52,571 nucleotides of DNA. It comes from Globomyces pollinis-pini. Taxonomy: Eukaryota; Chytridiomycota; Chytridiomycetes; Rhizophydiales; Globomycetaceae. Both the position numbers and the translations under genes were made by a program. Location of the stretch: assembly GCA_025399215.1 (NCBI GenBank), contig MU621203.1, positions 1-52,571 of the forward strand, in the 5' to 3' direction. Position 1 is the first letter of the stretch, and every line of letters begins with the position of its first letter. Shown in pieces: positions 24,079-35,799 of this stretch. The notes beneath the pieces are model-generated. The model had not been told where the DNA came from. It saw nothing but the letters and a program-made list of their open reading frames with translations, and did no database searches.

Positions 24079-24534
24079 ACTATTATGCATTATGTTTAAT
24101 ATGAGGTTTTTTTTTTTGTCCTAGTACGTCATAATGTATACCAGCCTTTGAGTACAGTTAAGATATTGTTGATAATCATTTTAAACGACTCCTCAAAGTC
24201 TTTTGTTTTCTAATTCAATGTTGTTGTTCGATTGTATTGATGATCACATCATAGTAAGTCAATAAAAATATCAGCATCGGAGTACATCATGATGATCATT
24301 TGTACTCAACAGGCGGTGTAGAGCCAAGACCCAATGACGAATATAAAAAAAGTGTGCGATGAATTGGATGATAAATGAATTGATACAAACAAGCAACTGA
24401 ATTGGATTTATTTTACTGATTCCGGGATTATATTGAACGTATTCCATGATCAACATCAACTTGAACAACCAACTGTTTTCGGGGAATTATTGAGGCGTGG
24501 ACAAGACGCCTTCCTGTAGGCTAGTGACGCGAAA
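24079..24534. other. Intergenic, T-tract only
   Basis: 456 bp between HisRS and the next gene. A run of ten T at about 24106-24116 lies just after the HisRS stop. Minus-strand open frames here are short and featureless. No RNA gene recognised. Confidence 0.4.
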
Positions 24535-25593
24535 ATGGCAGACGGATATTTAAGCGACAATGAATACAAACTAAAAAACAACATTGTAAATATGGTGAAA
24601 GCATCAAAACCAACAGAAGAAACATTCTTTCAAAATCCTCAAAAAGGAAAATTCAAATTAACGACAAAGCTATCGAGGGAAGTAGTAACTCCCGTTGGAA
24701 TGATATTTGGATTGTCCATTTATCAATTGATTTTAGCATACAGTATTCTATTGTCGAAAGGGTTACGCAATCATCAAGCAATACGATGGAATTTGATTCT
24801 ATTGACTTTAATCATCTTAAGTTTGAATTTCATTTTTCAAGTCATCACCTTTGATTTCTTTGTACGTCCATACAAAAATTCATTAATCAACTTGTTTTCA
24901 TCTTTGGATTTTACCTTTGAAGGGTTTTCTATTGTATCCTTGACATTGATGAAGTTGAAACAATATTTTACGTTCAATGGATCTCGAACTACGTTTGGAG
25001 CATTGGTGGTGCTTGGAACTATTGTGATTGGTGTTAAGGGATACTCTTCTTATCTCGGTCTAGAACGTGGTGTTGCTGGATTACATGGTACTCATAAAAG
25101 ATTCAATGTAAAAAACTTGTTTAAAACTGATCTTTAGGTATTCAGATTATTCCAAGGTTTATCTATCATTACTGGTTCCATTTTTTCAATTTGTATATCA
25201 CTTTCATTTCTAGTTCATATCTTGAATGAAAAGAAAATGACGATTCGAAATATTATCTTCAATACAAACAAAATATGTATCCGTCTCTTGTTTAGTATCT
25301 GTATGGAAATCGTTGTTATTCTACTTGCAATCAGTTTTATCATCTTTGAAAATGAAATATCCCAATTATCTAAATGTAAGTACTTTAAAATCATTCATTT
25401 CATAGATATTCCATTATTCACACATTCAATGGATATGTTGACGATTGTAAAATTAAATTATGGATTTAAAAATGATTTGGATTATGATGATTTGGAAAAT
25501 CCTTTTAAATCCTTATCCAGGTCCAATACTATTGAATCTACCAAGAGTAATACTACTTTGATCAAAAAATCAAGTCCAAAAGTAGTAGTTTAA
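24535..25593 (+). CDS. Orphan multi-pass (about seven TM) membrane protein
   Basis: Three exons joined by two introns of about 30 nt: the first after GTHKRFN, the second after ISQLSK. The joined protein starts MADGYLSDNEYKLKNN, has about 55 polar residues, then hydrophobic segments near VGMIFGLSIYQLILAYSILL, WNLILLTLIILSLNFIFQV, the FEGFSIVSLTLMKL region, TFGALVVLGTIVIG, IITGSIFSICISLSFLV, CIRLLFSICMEIVVILLAI and IPLFTHSMDMLTIVKLNYGF, and a Ser/Lys-rich tail. No family recognised. Number of helices and the ending after the last one recall the 7TM array at 615-7384, but sequence similarity is too weak to call homology. Confidence 0.75.
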
Positions 25594-25766
25594 TGTAATA
25601 TATGAAATGTTTAAGTTTGGTAATGTCATTCACACCTCTATAAGTATATACAACAATTCTTTTTACAATTGAATTGGTTTTTGGGTCAGTCTATTACTTC
25701 CTCATTGACTGTCCAATCCGATTGATATCCGGAAGATGGTGACATTGTTTTTTAGGATTCTTTAGA

Positions 25767-26836
25767 ATGAATTCAAAAAGTAAAACTTTTTAACGGTTTT
25801 TCAGACACTCTTGACTATAAATGGTAAGCAACAACTCAAACCAACTGATCCATTCAAGGTAAGAAAACAGGATGAATCTCTAATGTTCAAGGTATTTATC
25901 AACGTATGACTGATCATAGGTAAATAAATGAACAACAAAAATTCATTCATTTATAGACTATTCAAAAACAAAAGGATTTAAGACAAATATTGAACAAGAA
26001 AGGTATAAAATCAAATACTTCAAAGATATCAAAACCAAGGATTCAAAGAACCAAAACAGCTTCCATTCTCATTGCTGATACCACACCTTCTTCAACTTTA
26101 GGATCACAATTAAGGAATAGAAAATTACAAAATGAAAATACAAAATTAAGAATGGATGCTATTAGCAATAATACTTCAAATTCCAAATTAGGAATACTTC
26201 AATTACCTCCTGCAAGACCAATCACAGCTAAACCTCAATCAACCATTCCAGTGCTGTTGGCATCGACTCCTGTCAATGAGAAATATATGGTCGAACTCTC
26301 AAACTTGGCACCAAACACTACCGTAGATGATTTAAAGGTAACCCACTTTTTCAATCAAACAATAGACATTTTTTAATGATTTTGAAGGTGTCATTGGGGT
26401 ATCTGGATTCATTATCCATTGATGTTAGGTTATAATGAATTGTAGAGGAGATACAAATCGATTTAATGGAACTGTGGTAGTCACCTTTAGAAATTCAGAA
26501 TTGGGAGAAAAGGCAATTAGTAGATTACATAATCAAGTTGCTGATGGTAACCTTTACATATCATTCATCCAATAGGTATGTTTTGAAACTTGATTCATTT
26601 GAAGGTCGTACTCTAAAAGCCGTTCATAAACCAACTGGAATCAGTATTGCAGGAACCGCAAAGTCATCTTCCAACCTTGGCGTTAAAGGTATGTCTCCAT
26701 CTAAGCTTATTTAGGCTTATATTCTGATCAAGACCAATCAGTGTTTAGTCGATTAATTGGAAGGAATCAGGGTATTTTCTTTTCAATGTTTGTTCATTTA
26801 TTGATAGGTATCGAACCTCGTGTTCGAACGAGATAA
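25767..26836 (+). CDS. RRM protein, possibly ALY/REF- or SKAR-like mRNA export adaptor
   Basis: Recoverable chain: LLTINGKQQLKPTDPFKVRK, then MFKTIQKQKDLRQILNKKG, a basic Ser/Thr-rich linker, and one RRM starting KYMVELSNLAPNTTVDDLKT and continuing FFNDFEGVIG, VVVTFRNSELGEKAISRLHN and ADGRTLKAVHKP. The C-terminus is SRLIGRNQGIEPRVRTR. A single RRM flanked by basic arms with a short conserved-looking C-terminal tail suits ALY/REF/SKAR-type adaptors, but I am not sure. Introns of 26-65 nt. The first exon is unresolved: the ATG at 25767 does not splice in phase with the frame beginning near 25806, so the true start may lie elsewhere in 25600-25860. Confidence 0.6.
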
Positions 26837-26963
26837 CTTTGAAAATATTTTAAATATAAAAAGTTTGTAATCGGTCAAAGTACAGATTTGAAATCCAATT
26901 TAATTTATTTTGATGCAATAACAAGATAGGGAAAAAGAACTTTAGGTATAAGAGTACGATCAG

Positions 26964-28637
26964 TCAAGATTGCAAGTTACATTGCAATTTATATGCAAAA
27001 AATCTAGCCATTGGCCAATCCCATCCTAATTGACTTATTCTAGGATAAATAACGTCTCTGATAATAGATTCGGCTTCTTTCTTCTCGTTGGTATAATCAT
27101 TGTTGAGTCCAAGTCCTAATAAACAAGAACGAGAGACATCATACATACAACCTATTGAAAGTGCTTCGGCAAATAAATTGACTTTTCCTTTTGAGGTATA
27201 TATCAACATGGATATATTAGAGGATTCCACTTGCTCTGCAAGTAATGTACAGTATCGTATTGCCCGAATACATCGCAATAATATATCATAAGATGTAAAA
27301 GTGATATGTTTCTTTTCAAACTGAGGTTGTAATGGAAATTTCAAGTGGATTCCAAGTTTGATGGCTGCAAAATGTAGTACAGAAAACATCATCAAACGAC
27401 CTTCTTCACCTAATATAGTCTCGATTTTATGATTGTGTACTGCTGGTGGATTTTTGACTTGTTGGTCATCAAAAAAAGTTAGAGATTCGTAAATTGAGTT
27501 TGATCCAAGTATCTGGTAGAGTGATAGGACATTCAAATGTAAATTCATGATTATATTTTCATATTCCAGAGTAGAATAGAGATTTGATGTGGTATTGATG
27601 GTTTCCAAATATAAAATATATCGAGCATATAATATATGATCGGATTCGAATTGAAACATATCTTGAAATCCCTCTTGGTTTTCCAATGTCATCATGACTT
27701 TAAAAAAATTGTATACGATGGATCCTTCTTGATTGGTTTTGCTGCTGAATCTAGGGAAATGTAAAGGTAAATTCATATGTGATTGTCTAGAGTCATTCAT
27801 TATAAAAGGTTGCTCATGAGTAAACATTTCCAAAATATCGAGACGTAAAGAAGTATTCCACAATGACTCATATTTTAATCGATCACTATTGGAGAGCGAT
27901 GATTGGTAGTCTAGTCTTGGTAGAGGTACTTGAGGATATTTAGAAGGAAAAGAAAAGGTCCCTTGATAGAAGAATCCTAATAACCTTCCACGAACAATAG
28001 TTTCGTCTAAATAACGCGATGAGAAAAATAAGATCACTTACACCATCTATCATAACCTTCTTCTCTTTTACCTAATGGTAAGAAAAACTAGAACAAAAAC
28101 CAATTGAAAATAGAGCGCAAGCACTAAACAATGAATCTTGCAAGTCATCAAAAACAACCGCAATTGCTTCACTACTCATTTCTACCGTTTCAAACCCAAA
28201 GAATGGTATTTTGAAATTTAAAGGACTACTGTAGATATGAGAATCCGAATCCAAATTAAAATTGACTGAAAAGGTTTCATCAGAGAAAGTTCTAGACATT
28301 TCATAATCAGAACTTGGAATAGCTAATGATGATTAATTTAAAGATCCAATTACTATATTTTTCCAATATTTGAACTTGTTTTTCTAATTTCAACAATTTC
28401 TCCTTTAAATTCTCCTTTCTTTCATTTAATCTAGATCCAATGAATAATTGAATAAAATACTTTTGATCTTTTTTAAGTAGATAAACACATTCTGGAACAG
28501 GACCTCTTGCCTTTGACCTGAACAAAATACAGGCATTACATTCTGGTAAACCACCATCACATTTCTTCTTTCTTTTCCTACAATTTTCTAATCCATATTA
28601 ATGGAATTTCCATACCACACGATTTTGTAGGTTTCAT
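26964..28637 (-). CDS. Zn2Cys6 fungal transcription factor 1
   Basis: Five exons (28616-28637, 28354-28587, 28101-28322, 28042-28071, 26964-28006; 1,551 nt, 516 residues), introns 28-35 nt. The binuclear zinc cluster is split by intron 1 and reads CENCRKRKKKCDGGLPECNAC, with the sixth Cys in VPECVY. A leucine-rich coiled coil (ENLKEKLLKLEKQVQILEK) follows, then the usual acidic and hydrophobic regulatory half. The C-terminus (YPRISQLGWDWPMARFFAYKL) resembles that of the factor at 47533-49271, so the two are paralogues. Targets unknown. It lies tail-to-tail with the RRM gene, 127 bp apart. Confidence 0.85.
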
Positions 28638-29497
28638 TTTGTCAAGAAAAGTGAAGTGGATTAATGAAATTGACTCATTTTTCCAAAAACGATCAAAAGA
28701 TCGAAGTTTTGATAAAAAAGTAAAAAGTTTTGAAGAGAAATGAATTTGATGAAATGATTGATTTGATTGAAGGTTGCTGTGGATTGTTGTAGGTTGTTGT
28801 GGGTTGTTTAGGGTCCAATTTGATAAAATGACTGATATAATTGAGTTAGTGTTACGATAGATCGTTTGAAATTGATTGCAAGAACATCAATAGAGAGAGA
28901 GAGTAGCATAGAAACTATTAGTAGTTTCTAATCATGCATAGAACCTTGACTAGTACCATGGCCATGTTAGTAGTCGCCTAAGAACATGTCATTACAGTTC
29001 AATACAAGTCCAAAACATTGGGGAATGAAATCAAAAACAAATCAAAATTTTTGTTGGAACAAATTAAAAATTGTTACTCATTAGTCCTACTTGATCGGAT
29101 TTCATAAAGTTTTCGGTCTCCGATCAAAAAAAAAACTTTCCTTTAGCAATGAATTCATAGTAGTTTGTTGTTTGTTTTGCTATCGGATTCAATTGAATTC
29201 GTTGGATACATTGACTATCGGGTATGACAGACTCTACCGGTACGGGGTATGCCGGTATATATAAATCGCGATATCATAGAGACTTGATTGAAGATATCAA
29301 TTTAATTTCCATATGGCAAGTTATTATACATATACAGATATCGTTGAATTCAAATTCAAATTATAGTCAGGAATCATAATTGATAACCAATGACAATATC
29401 TACAGCTTAGCCAAATTGAATTTGGAATAAAACAGCTCAATGGGTTATGTTAGTATCAAGTGTTATCAAGTAGTAGGAAGACAAATGGGTTAATCTT
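28638..29497. promoter_or_regulatory. 860-bp upstream region of Zn2Cys6 factor 1
   Basis: No coding frame of note. It contains a GTTGT-rich run (about 28771-28815), a short GA repeat (about 28892-28904), and an AT-rich stretch with CGGTACGGGG and CGGTATATATAAATCGCG (about 29239-29272). CGG-containing elements are the classic contact sites of Zn2Cys6 proteins, so autoregulation is conceivable but unsupported beyond that. Confidence 0.3.
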
Positions 29498-30331
29498 TTA
29501 TTTGTTTGTAAACACACCACTGATAATTGGACGACTACGAGTAGAATAAGTAGGATCAAACAAATTCCGTTTAACAATGTTGGCTATAATCTGGTTAGTA
29601 CGACTAGTGAAATGATAATCATCCCAAAATAAGTAATCATTTGGTTGATCACAAATACTGGTACTGGTCCAACATGGTTTTGTCATTTCTTTGAATCCAT
29701 ATTCCTTTGGGTACTTTTGAAAGGACTTGAATAATTGATAGACATCAAATAAAAGTATTCCAGTGTTTTCAAATGTTTGTTTAAGTTTCTTGTTGAATTC
29801 AAGTCCATAGATTTCATAAGGATCTGAAATGGATTTATCCCCTTTGAAAGTAGGTAACCATTCAAGTGGTGGCATGTTCAATACTAGAATTTGTTGATTG
29901 GCAACTCCTAATCGTTTGATTTCTTCTTCAATGTTCTTGATCGTATCATCTGCAGTAACTGAATTCTTGAATACTTTATCATTACCACCAACCCAAATGG
30001 TATACAACACATTCGGATTAGATACGAAATTAGAATTCATAAATAAATCCAATTGATTATTCAAACATGGAACAGCAATATCTGATTTTGGACCTGAATA
30101 ACCTTGAACTTGAATACTATTGGAAGTTGCTCCACCATAGGCCAAATTCAATAATGGTTTATCAAATTGTCGACTTAGTAGTTCCACCCAAGTTTGGTCA
30201 TTGGTGAATCGATGGGATGGATACACTGGCCAAGTCCCATTGGAGAGCTTGAATACGTTACCATTATCTGTCCATGAATCTCCAAAAGCAACTACTGAAT
30301 GGATGTTATTCGTTGTTAAGGAAACCGACAT
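29498..30331 (-). CDS. GDSL/SGNH-type esterase or lipase
   Basis: Single exon, 277 residues from the only ATG in frame (MSVSLTTNNIHSVVAFGDS). Block I is FGDSWTDNGN with the nucleophile Ser near residue 19; block III is VGGNDKV; block V is WDDYHFTS with the Asp and His of the triad. This is the GDSL lipase pattern of fungal secreted esterases. Oddly, no signal peptide precedes it: the frame stays open 28 codons upstream without an ATG. A TATA-like element at 30438-30444 is consistent with the start used here. Either the enzyme is cytoplasmic or a short leader exon escaped me. Confidence 0.85.
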   Translation of the reverse strand: MSVSLTTNNIHSVVAFGDSWTDNGNVFKLSNGTWPVYPSHRFTNDQTWVELLSRQFDKPLLNLAYGGATSNSIQVQGYSGPKSDIAVPCLNNQLDLFMNSNFVSNPNVLYTIWVGGNDKVFKNSVTADDTIKNIEEEIKRLGVANQQILVLNMPPLEWLPTFKGDKSISDPYEIYGLEFNKKLKQTFENTGILLFDVYQLFKSFQKYPKEYGFKEMTKPCWTSTSICDQPNDYLFWDDYHFTSRTNQIIANIVKRNLFDPTYSTRSRPIISGVFTNK

Positions 30332-30437
30332 TGAAATGATTTGGTAAACTTTTGAATTCCGCCCTTCAGAATGTTTCAAATCTGTAACTTGCAATGAAAA
30401 GTACTTTAAACTCAATTGGGCAATAATTTTCTATCCG

Positions 30438-30444
30438 ATTTATA
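30438..30444 (-). promoter_or_regulatory. TATA-like element of the GDSL gene
   Basis: Minus strand TATAAAT, about 110 nt before the proposed ATG at 30331. It leaves room for a short 5' UTR and argues against a distant upstream exon. Confidence 0.35.
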
Positions 30445-30576
30445 CCAATAATTGAATGAATGATCAATCAAATAGTGTTATCAAATAGTTCGAAACTGTG
30501 TCCAATAACAGTAACGTTAGGAATTTAAAGTACAAACAAATGAATCTAATGAGTGTATTGAAGATATAAAATTGTT

Positions 30577-31445
30577 CTAAAAGTAACCAACGGAAAGTAA
30601 TGCAGGGATGAAGATTGAGTAACCTAAATGATCACTCAAAGAGCCAGATTCCAATTTACTAGACTTTTCCAATGGTTTGAAATTGTTGCAGAGTGAGTTG
30701 ACACCTTGAATGAAGATAGAAACAGGTTGTGTGACACCAGCGGAAAAAAGATTGACAGGAAGCTTAGTAAGTGTTGATATTTGCGATTGGAGACAATCAG
30801 TACATACTGCACTTTTGTTGCCCTAAAAATGTTAAAGGTTGGATTGATTTGAATCAAGAAATGATGTGGAAACATCTAAGTGGTCAATGGTGATGAAGTG
30901 GAGAAAAAGACTAATACAAACAGAGACAAGATACATACCACAGCATAATCAGAGAGAAGGGAGTAAGAATTGGAAGCATCCAAGTCTACAGACTTTGGCA
31001 AAGAAATAAGTTGTTTAGTCAAACAAAACTGAGTGTTATCAGATGCAATAGGAACACAAGAGACAGCTTGTAATATTTTTACAGCATTAATAGCATCTAG
31101 TGTCGAAATAGGAGGGAATTGATTGACTAATAGAGTAGAACAGTTTGAACTTGAAATTGAATTGATAGTATTTGAGATTGAATTCATACATTTCTGATTA
31201 CATACAGCAGGTAAATTTTGAGAAATCAAAGGTATGAATTTCGAAGGTTTCATTTTAGTGACTGAATTAGTGTCAATTATCAAATCAAGACATTGAATAG
31301 AAGCATTATTGAATTGTCTATTGAGTAAGTTAATACAGAAAGAGTTTCCATCCAAATCCGATTGATTGAACAATTGAGCTAAAGTGTAATGAAATACAAA
31401 CATTAATTTTAACATTTTAAAATAAAGTTTTGATGAAACAATCAT
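30577..31445 (-). CDS. Cysteine-rich secreted protein, probably GPI-anchored
   Basis: Two exons (30939-31445 and 30577-30822) with a 116-nt intron; 250 residues. The start could be residue 1 or the Met at residue 11 (MLKLMFVFHYTLAQLF), which begins a good signal peptide. The mature part has spaced Cys residues, including FCINLL, IQCLDLI, AVCNQKCM, SNCST, SCVPIA, FCLTKQ, and in exon 2 VCTDCLQSQI and SLCNNF. The last 15 residues (YSIFIPALLSVGYF) are hydrophobic after a Ser/Gly-rich stretch, as in GPI-anchor signals. It resembles fungal cell-surface Cys-rich proteins; function unknown. Confidence 0.65.
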
Positions 31446-31672
31446 TCATGTAAATACTAATTTTAAAAATTTGGATTTAATTGAATCCAAATTAAAATTC
31501 AAAATTTAAACTTAAATCCAATCTCATAAATCAAGGATTCTTTCATCAATCCAAAAAAAAAACTAAAAGTTGATCATCCAACTTGCTTTGCTTGAGGCGT
31601 GAAGAAAAAATCAACATTCCATCACATACTCTTATTCCTTCTTCTTCATCTCTATAATTACTTATCTTAAAC

Positions 31673-33913
31673 ATGTCAGCTATAGCTACTTCTTCCGGTT
31701 TGAGATCAAGAAAAGTAGACCATAGAAAACAAATGCCTGTTTATCGTTATGACCAACTACTAGACTTGGATGAAATTAATAGTAGAACTCTATCAAAAGT
31801 TACTACTGGGGTTGAAAAAGAAGAAGAAGAGGTTAATTATCTCTCTCTCTCATCTCTTAGGAACATCATCTACAAGCTGCCCTACTCACTAACTCAGTTA
31901 TCCCTACTCCTGAAGCTTCTAATTTATTACTAAATCCTCAAAATTATGACGCTTTTTATCCTACAAACTTTCACTTACCAAAGTCTCTTATAAAATTCTC
32001 TTCTCAAATTGAAGATGTTATGGGTATGTTGATTCATCTTTCATATACATGTTGTATTGTCTTTATTTGATCTTGTTTACACGTCAACTCCATTTTTAAA
32101 CAGAATCTGGTGTCTTTTTTTATCCATCATGATCGATCTATATATATACTCATGTGTTTAATGGAATGAAAACGTTATTCTACACTATAAAATTCATCAG
32201 ATCAATTTTCTTTATTTTCTAACCTTTTGTAGGTTGTTTGTACAATTTAGATGAAAAAGACAATGCATGGATAGAATCTTTAGATGAAGAAATTAAAAGT
32301 AGAACAACGCCTTTAGCTATCGAACAAACTTTTTACGCTTTTGAACAAGCAGGAAATGATAAAGTAACAATATACCATCTCATCAATAGGTTGCTGGTGA
32401 TTGTCCAGACTTTGAAACTTGTTTACAAATGTTACAACAAGCAGGTTATGATCATATATTAGATCAAGATGTATTATATCTTATTTATGATTATTGGAAA
32501 AATGCCAGATATGAACTCAATCAAGGAAATCGATTACGTCCAAGATTAAAAGTAAATGATGACACCAACTAACATGAATAGTTTGAAGAGATGAGTTTAA
32601 ACCCCGAATCAGATCCATATGTTTGTTTCCGTCATCGAGAAATAAAACAACTTCGAAAAGTCAGAAGATCGGATACAGTTGCACAAGAAAAATTACATAA
32701 ACTAAAGGAAGATTTGACACGAGCTCGAGAACTATTACAATTTATTCATGAACGAGAACAACATTGCAAAGATTTATTAATGATTGATCATTTGATTTTT
32801 GAAAAACGTGTGACGGTTCGAAAGATTAAAAAAGATTTGGGAATCACTTCAAATGAATATTTAGATGTGTCTCCTGATCAGAAAAGAAAAAAATCAAAGA
32901 AACATTTGGATGATCATGGGTAATTGTAAATTTTAGATTAATTTAAAAAGTGAATCTACTCGAATACGTATACCATTAAATAGTTTGAAAGATGCTAGTC
33001 ATCTGGTGACTGATATGGATCAACATCTATTTGATGACGCAAGATTATCACAAGAACAACGGATACTGGAAAAGATTAAACGAGAGAAACTTCAAAATGA
33101 TCGAAATGGTTGGATAGACCATACAGAGGTACTTTTATGAATTTAACACTTCAGTTACCGTTTATAAATCCTCAAGACCTCTTCTGGGGTCGGCATCTTG
33201 GAATTGAAATGTGTGGATTTGAGTATAAACAGATAAAATCACGAAGGAGGATGGGACGTGGTGGAAGAGTAGTATTTGATCGAATGTTGATTTCAACACT
33301 TCCGGAACGAACTATGATTCCTAAACCTAGTGCAGGTTTAGGAAAAGAAAACCATCAAGCCATTCCTGAGAATATATCCAATACCATTGAAACCCTTGAA
33401 AAATCTGACGGTGATAATCATACTGTTATGATAGATAACGATACCGAGCCAACAACAATTATGGCGGATGATATTCAAAAATCGAGGTATTTATGGTATG
33501 AAAATATAATATGCAGATTAATGATCTATCGATCATTCCATGTAAATGCCACAGAAGAACAATACAAATGCTTACAAACGATACCATCTTATGATTTGAA
33601 TTTTGATCCTACACAACCAATCCCAGACGAAGAAAAACATTTCAATACAATACCACCACAAATAGTACGCATACCCATTCCAGCGACCACGGTTGCAACC
33701 ACACCCAACCCACCCGCTACCCTTAATTCCACATCTACCACCACCGTCAAGAAAAAGAAGGAAAAGACTCTGACGAAAAAGAAACAGTCCAGTACCGTTG
33801 ATACAACTGATGCGCGATCCATGGCGGTGAAGACGATGATGAAAGAAGCACAGAAACAGGCTCAGGAAGCGCAAGCGCAAATACAACAGTTTCAAGCTAA
33901 TCAAACTGGATAA
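31673..33913 (+). CDS. EPL1: Enhancer of polycomb-like protein, NuA4 subunit Epl1
   Basis: Scaffold of the NuA4 histone acetyltransferase (Piccolo module). The EPcA domain is clear once spliced: N-terminal SSGLRSRKVDHRKQMPVYRY, then HHLQAALLTNSVIPTPEASN, YNLDEKDNAWIESLDEEIK, the diagnostic ESDPYVCFRHREIKQLRKVRR-type block, and RELLQFIHEREQHCKDLL. The C-terminal half has RRRMGRGGRVVFDRM, a Thr/Pro-rich Lys stretch and a Gln/Ala coil ending QIQQFQANQTG. Most introns are about 25-31 nt, but the one between VMG and CLYNLDE (32024-32232) is 209 nt, an outlier in this window. No frameshift is required. Confidence 0.93.
32024..32232 (+). other. Unusually long intron in EPL1
   Basis: GTATGTTG donor, TTTTGTAG acceptor, 209 nt, in a window where most introns are 24-36 nt. 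Contains TATATATAT and several homopolymer runs but no obvious RNA gene. Confidence 0.7.
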
Positions 33914-34270
33914 TTTTTGGTGAATTTTTTCTCTATCACTTAATAAACAGCTATATATAATCATTAATCTTTTTTGTAACTTTATAATTTCAGGATTTTG
34001 GAATGGAATGTTACCAACAATAATAGTATTTTTCCGGACTTGCAACAAAGTACATCCTAATTGTACAACTACGCTAATGCTAAAGAAAAAAAAAGCTTTA
34101 TCCAATATTTTTTTAGTTTCCAAATTCACCTATTGATCGTATGCCGTTTTTGTCGGTCACGTCAATCGTGGTCATTATCAAGAACCAAATCCACGACATT
34201 AAAATTCTTTTCATTTCCAATCTTGACCAACAAACCCAATTACAATAGAAAAAAAAAAAAAGATACAGAG
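33914..34270. other. Intergenic, nothing recognised
   Basis: 357 bp between EPL1 and the G-alpha gene, AT-rich with poly-A runs before the G-alpha ATG. A minus-strand open frame crossing 33572-34129 is antisense to EPL1 codons and has low-complexity composition, so I do not call it. Confidence 0.4.
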
Positions 34271-35602
34271 ATGGGATTATGCGTGTCTAAAACCAAGAAA
34301 TCTAAAAAAATTGTTGATCGAAAACAAACACAAAAAATCATCAAACCTATATTAAAAACGAATGAAAAGGATCAAGAAGAGTATGATGCTATATTAGAAC
34401 GCGCCAGGTAAAAAACCCCCAAAAATTGAATACTTAAAAAAAATAGAAAGGAAGCAACAGCAAAAGAAATTGAAGAATATTTAAAATTGGAGAAATTGAA
34501 ATATGAACGAGAACGAAATGAACCTAAAATATTGTTACTTGGTGCATCTGATTCAGGCAAATCTACATTTCTTAAACAAATGAAAATCATTCATTCTAAT
34601 GGATTTACAAGTGAAGAACTTGAAAAAGCAAAACGAGGATTAATATTTAATTTATATTCAATATGTAAAAAAGTCATTATCGAATCAAATCTATCTGATG
34701 TTTATTTAAAAAAGTTTGATGAATTTAAAAGATTATCGATTGATGAAGTACGTGAAGGTGTTTATGATTATCTCGTCTTGCCATTGTTACAATCATTTTG
34801 GAATGATCCATTATTACATGATTTTTATTTTAAATATGGTGATTTATTTCCTGTTACAACTGAATAGTAAGTTTTTAACATTTCCATTATTAATTCTCTA
34901 GTTTTTTTAATCGATTACAAATCATTAGTGATGAAAAGTATGTATTGACTTCAGATGGTAATCTTGATTTATGATTGATATTTAGATATGTTGAAATTAA
35001 GAATTGTTACTCAAAATATATCTGAAAATACTTTCAAGATACGTATGGATGGACGAGATTCAACGTTACATGTAATTGATGTCAGTGGATTAAAATATCA
35101 TCGTAAACGTTGGGTACCTTATTTTGATACAACAACTGCCATTGTATTTATTGTTGCCATTTCATCATTTGATCAAGTCATGTCTGAAGATTCAAGTACG
35201 AATCGTATCAATGATTGTCTATCGTTATTCGATCAGGTATTGAATAATCCAATTTTGAAAGATTGTCAAATGATTTTATTCTTCAACAAATTGGATTTAT
35301 TTGAAGAAAAAATTGCTCGTATCAAGTTTACGGAACTCTATTCTGATTTTTATGGTAAGTATTTTGTTTCTTTATGTTAGGAACCGATCATAGTCTCAGT
35401 GATTGTCTTTATTACTTTGAACAAAGGTTTTTGGAAAAAAAGCACCCTGATGATGGACGAACCATCATGGTTCATCAAACGTGTTGTACCGATTCAAAAT
35501 TAATGTCCAAAATTATTAGCTCAGTCATGTAATCAAATCCATTCTAATATCACTAGTCAATCCATTTTGCATAGGATATTGCAGAAAACTGGTCTTCTCT
35601 AG
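34271..35602 (+). CDS. Divergent heterotrimeric G-protein alpha subunit
   Basis: Six exons (34271-34407, 34447-34866, 34902-34957, 34986-35354, 35381-35528, 35575-35602) sum to 1,158 nt, 385 residues. MGLCVSK gives an N-myristoyl Gly and a palmitoyl-type Cys. P-loop is GASDSGKST (residues 78-86), against the usual GAGESGKST. Switch I is [12 protein letters not shown]: the catalytic Arg (210) and Thr (213) remain but the TTGI run is lost. Switch II is [12 protein letters not shown]: Leu240 replaces the catalytic Gln, and Ser replaces the first Gly. NKLD is intact; the TCAT motif is TCCT. The C-terminus ends ILQKTGLL. Predicted to be slow or dead as a GTPase. Confidence 0.92.
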
Positions 35603-35643
35603 GTAATTCATCAATATATGTATTTTTTGTCATATTTGTCTTT

Positions 35644-35717
35644 CTATTCTGACATTGCTCAGAAAATCGTGTAGCACATTGTGTCTTGTAAGTCTATTCT
35701 GACATTGCTCAAAAAAT
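35644..35717. repeat. Direct repeat, two 24-bp units 50 bp apart
   Basis: CTATTCTGACATTGCTCAGA+AAAT at 35644-35667 and a copy with one mismatch at 35694-35717, just after the G-alpha stop. No function suggested. Confidence 0.75.
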
Positions 35718-35799
35718 ATTGTATTAGTTTATGTATTTGACTCTGTATATCACGTATCATAAAACCAGACCAAACCATTCGTGCATTCATGGTTTTTAA

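Noticed and set aside
33572..34129. Minus-strand open frame of about 185 codons opposite EPL1
   Set aside because: Antisense shadow of the Thr/Lys-rich EPL1 C-terminus with low-complexity composition and no domain.
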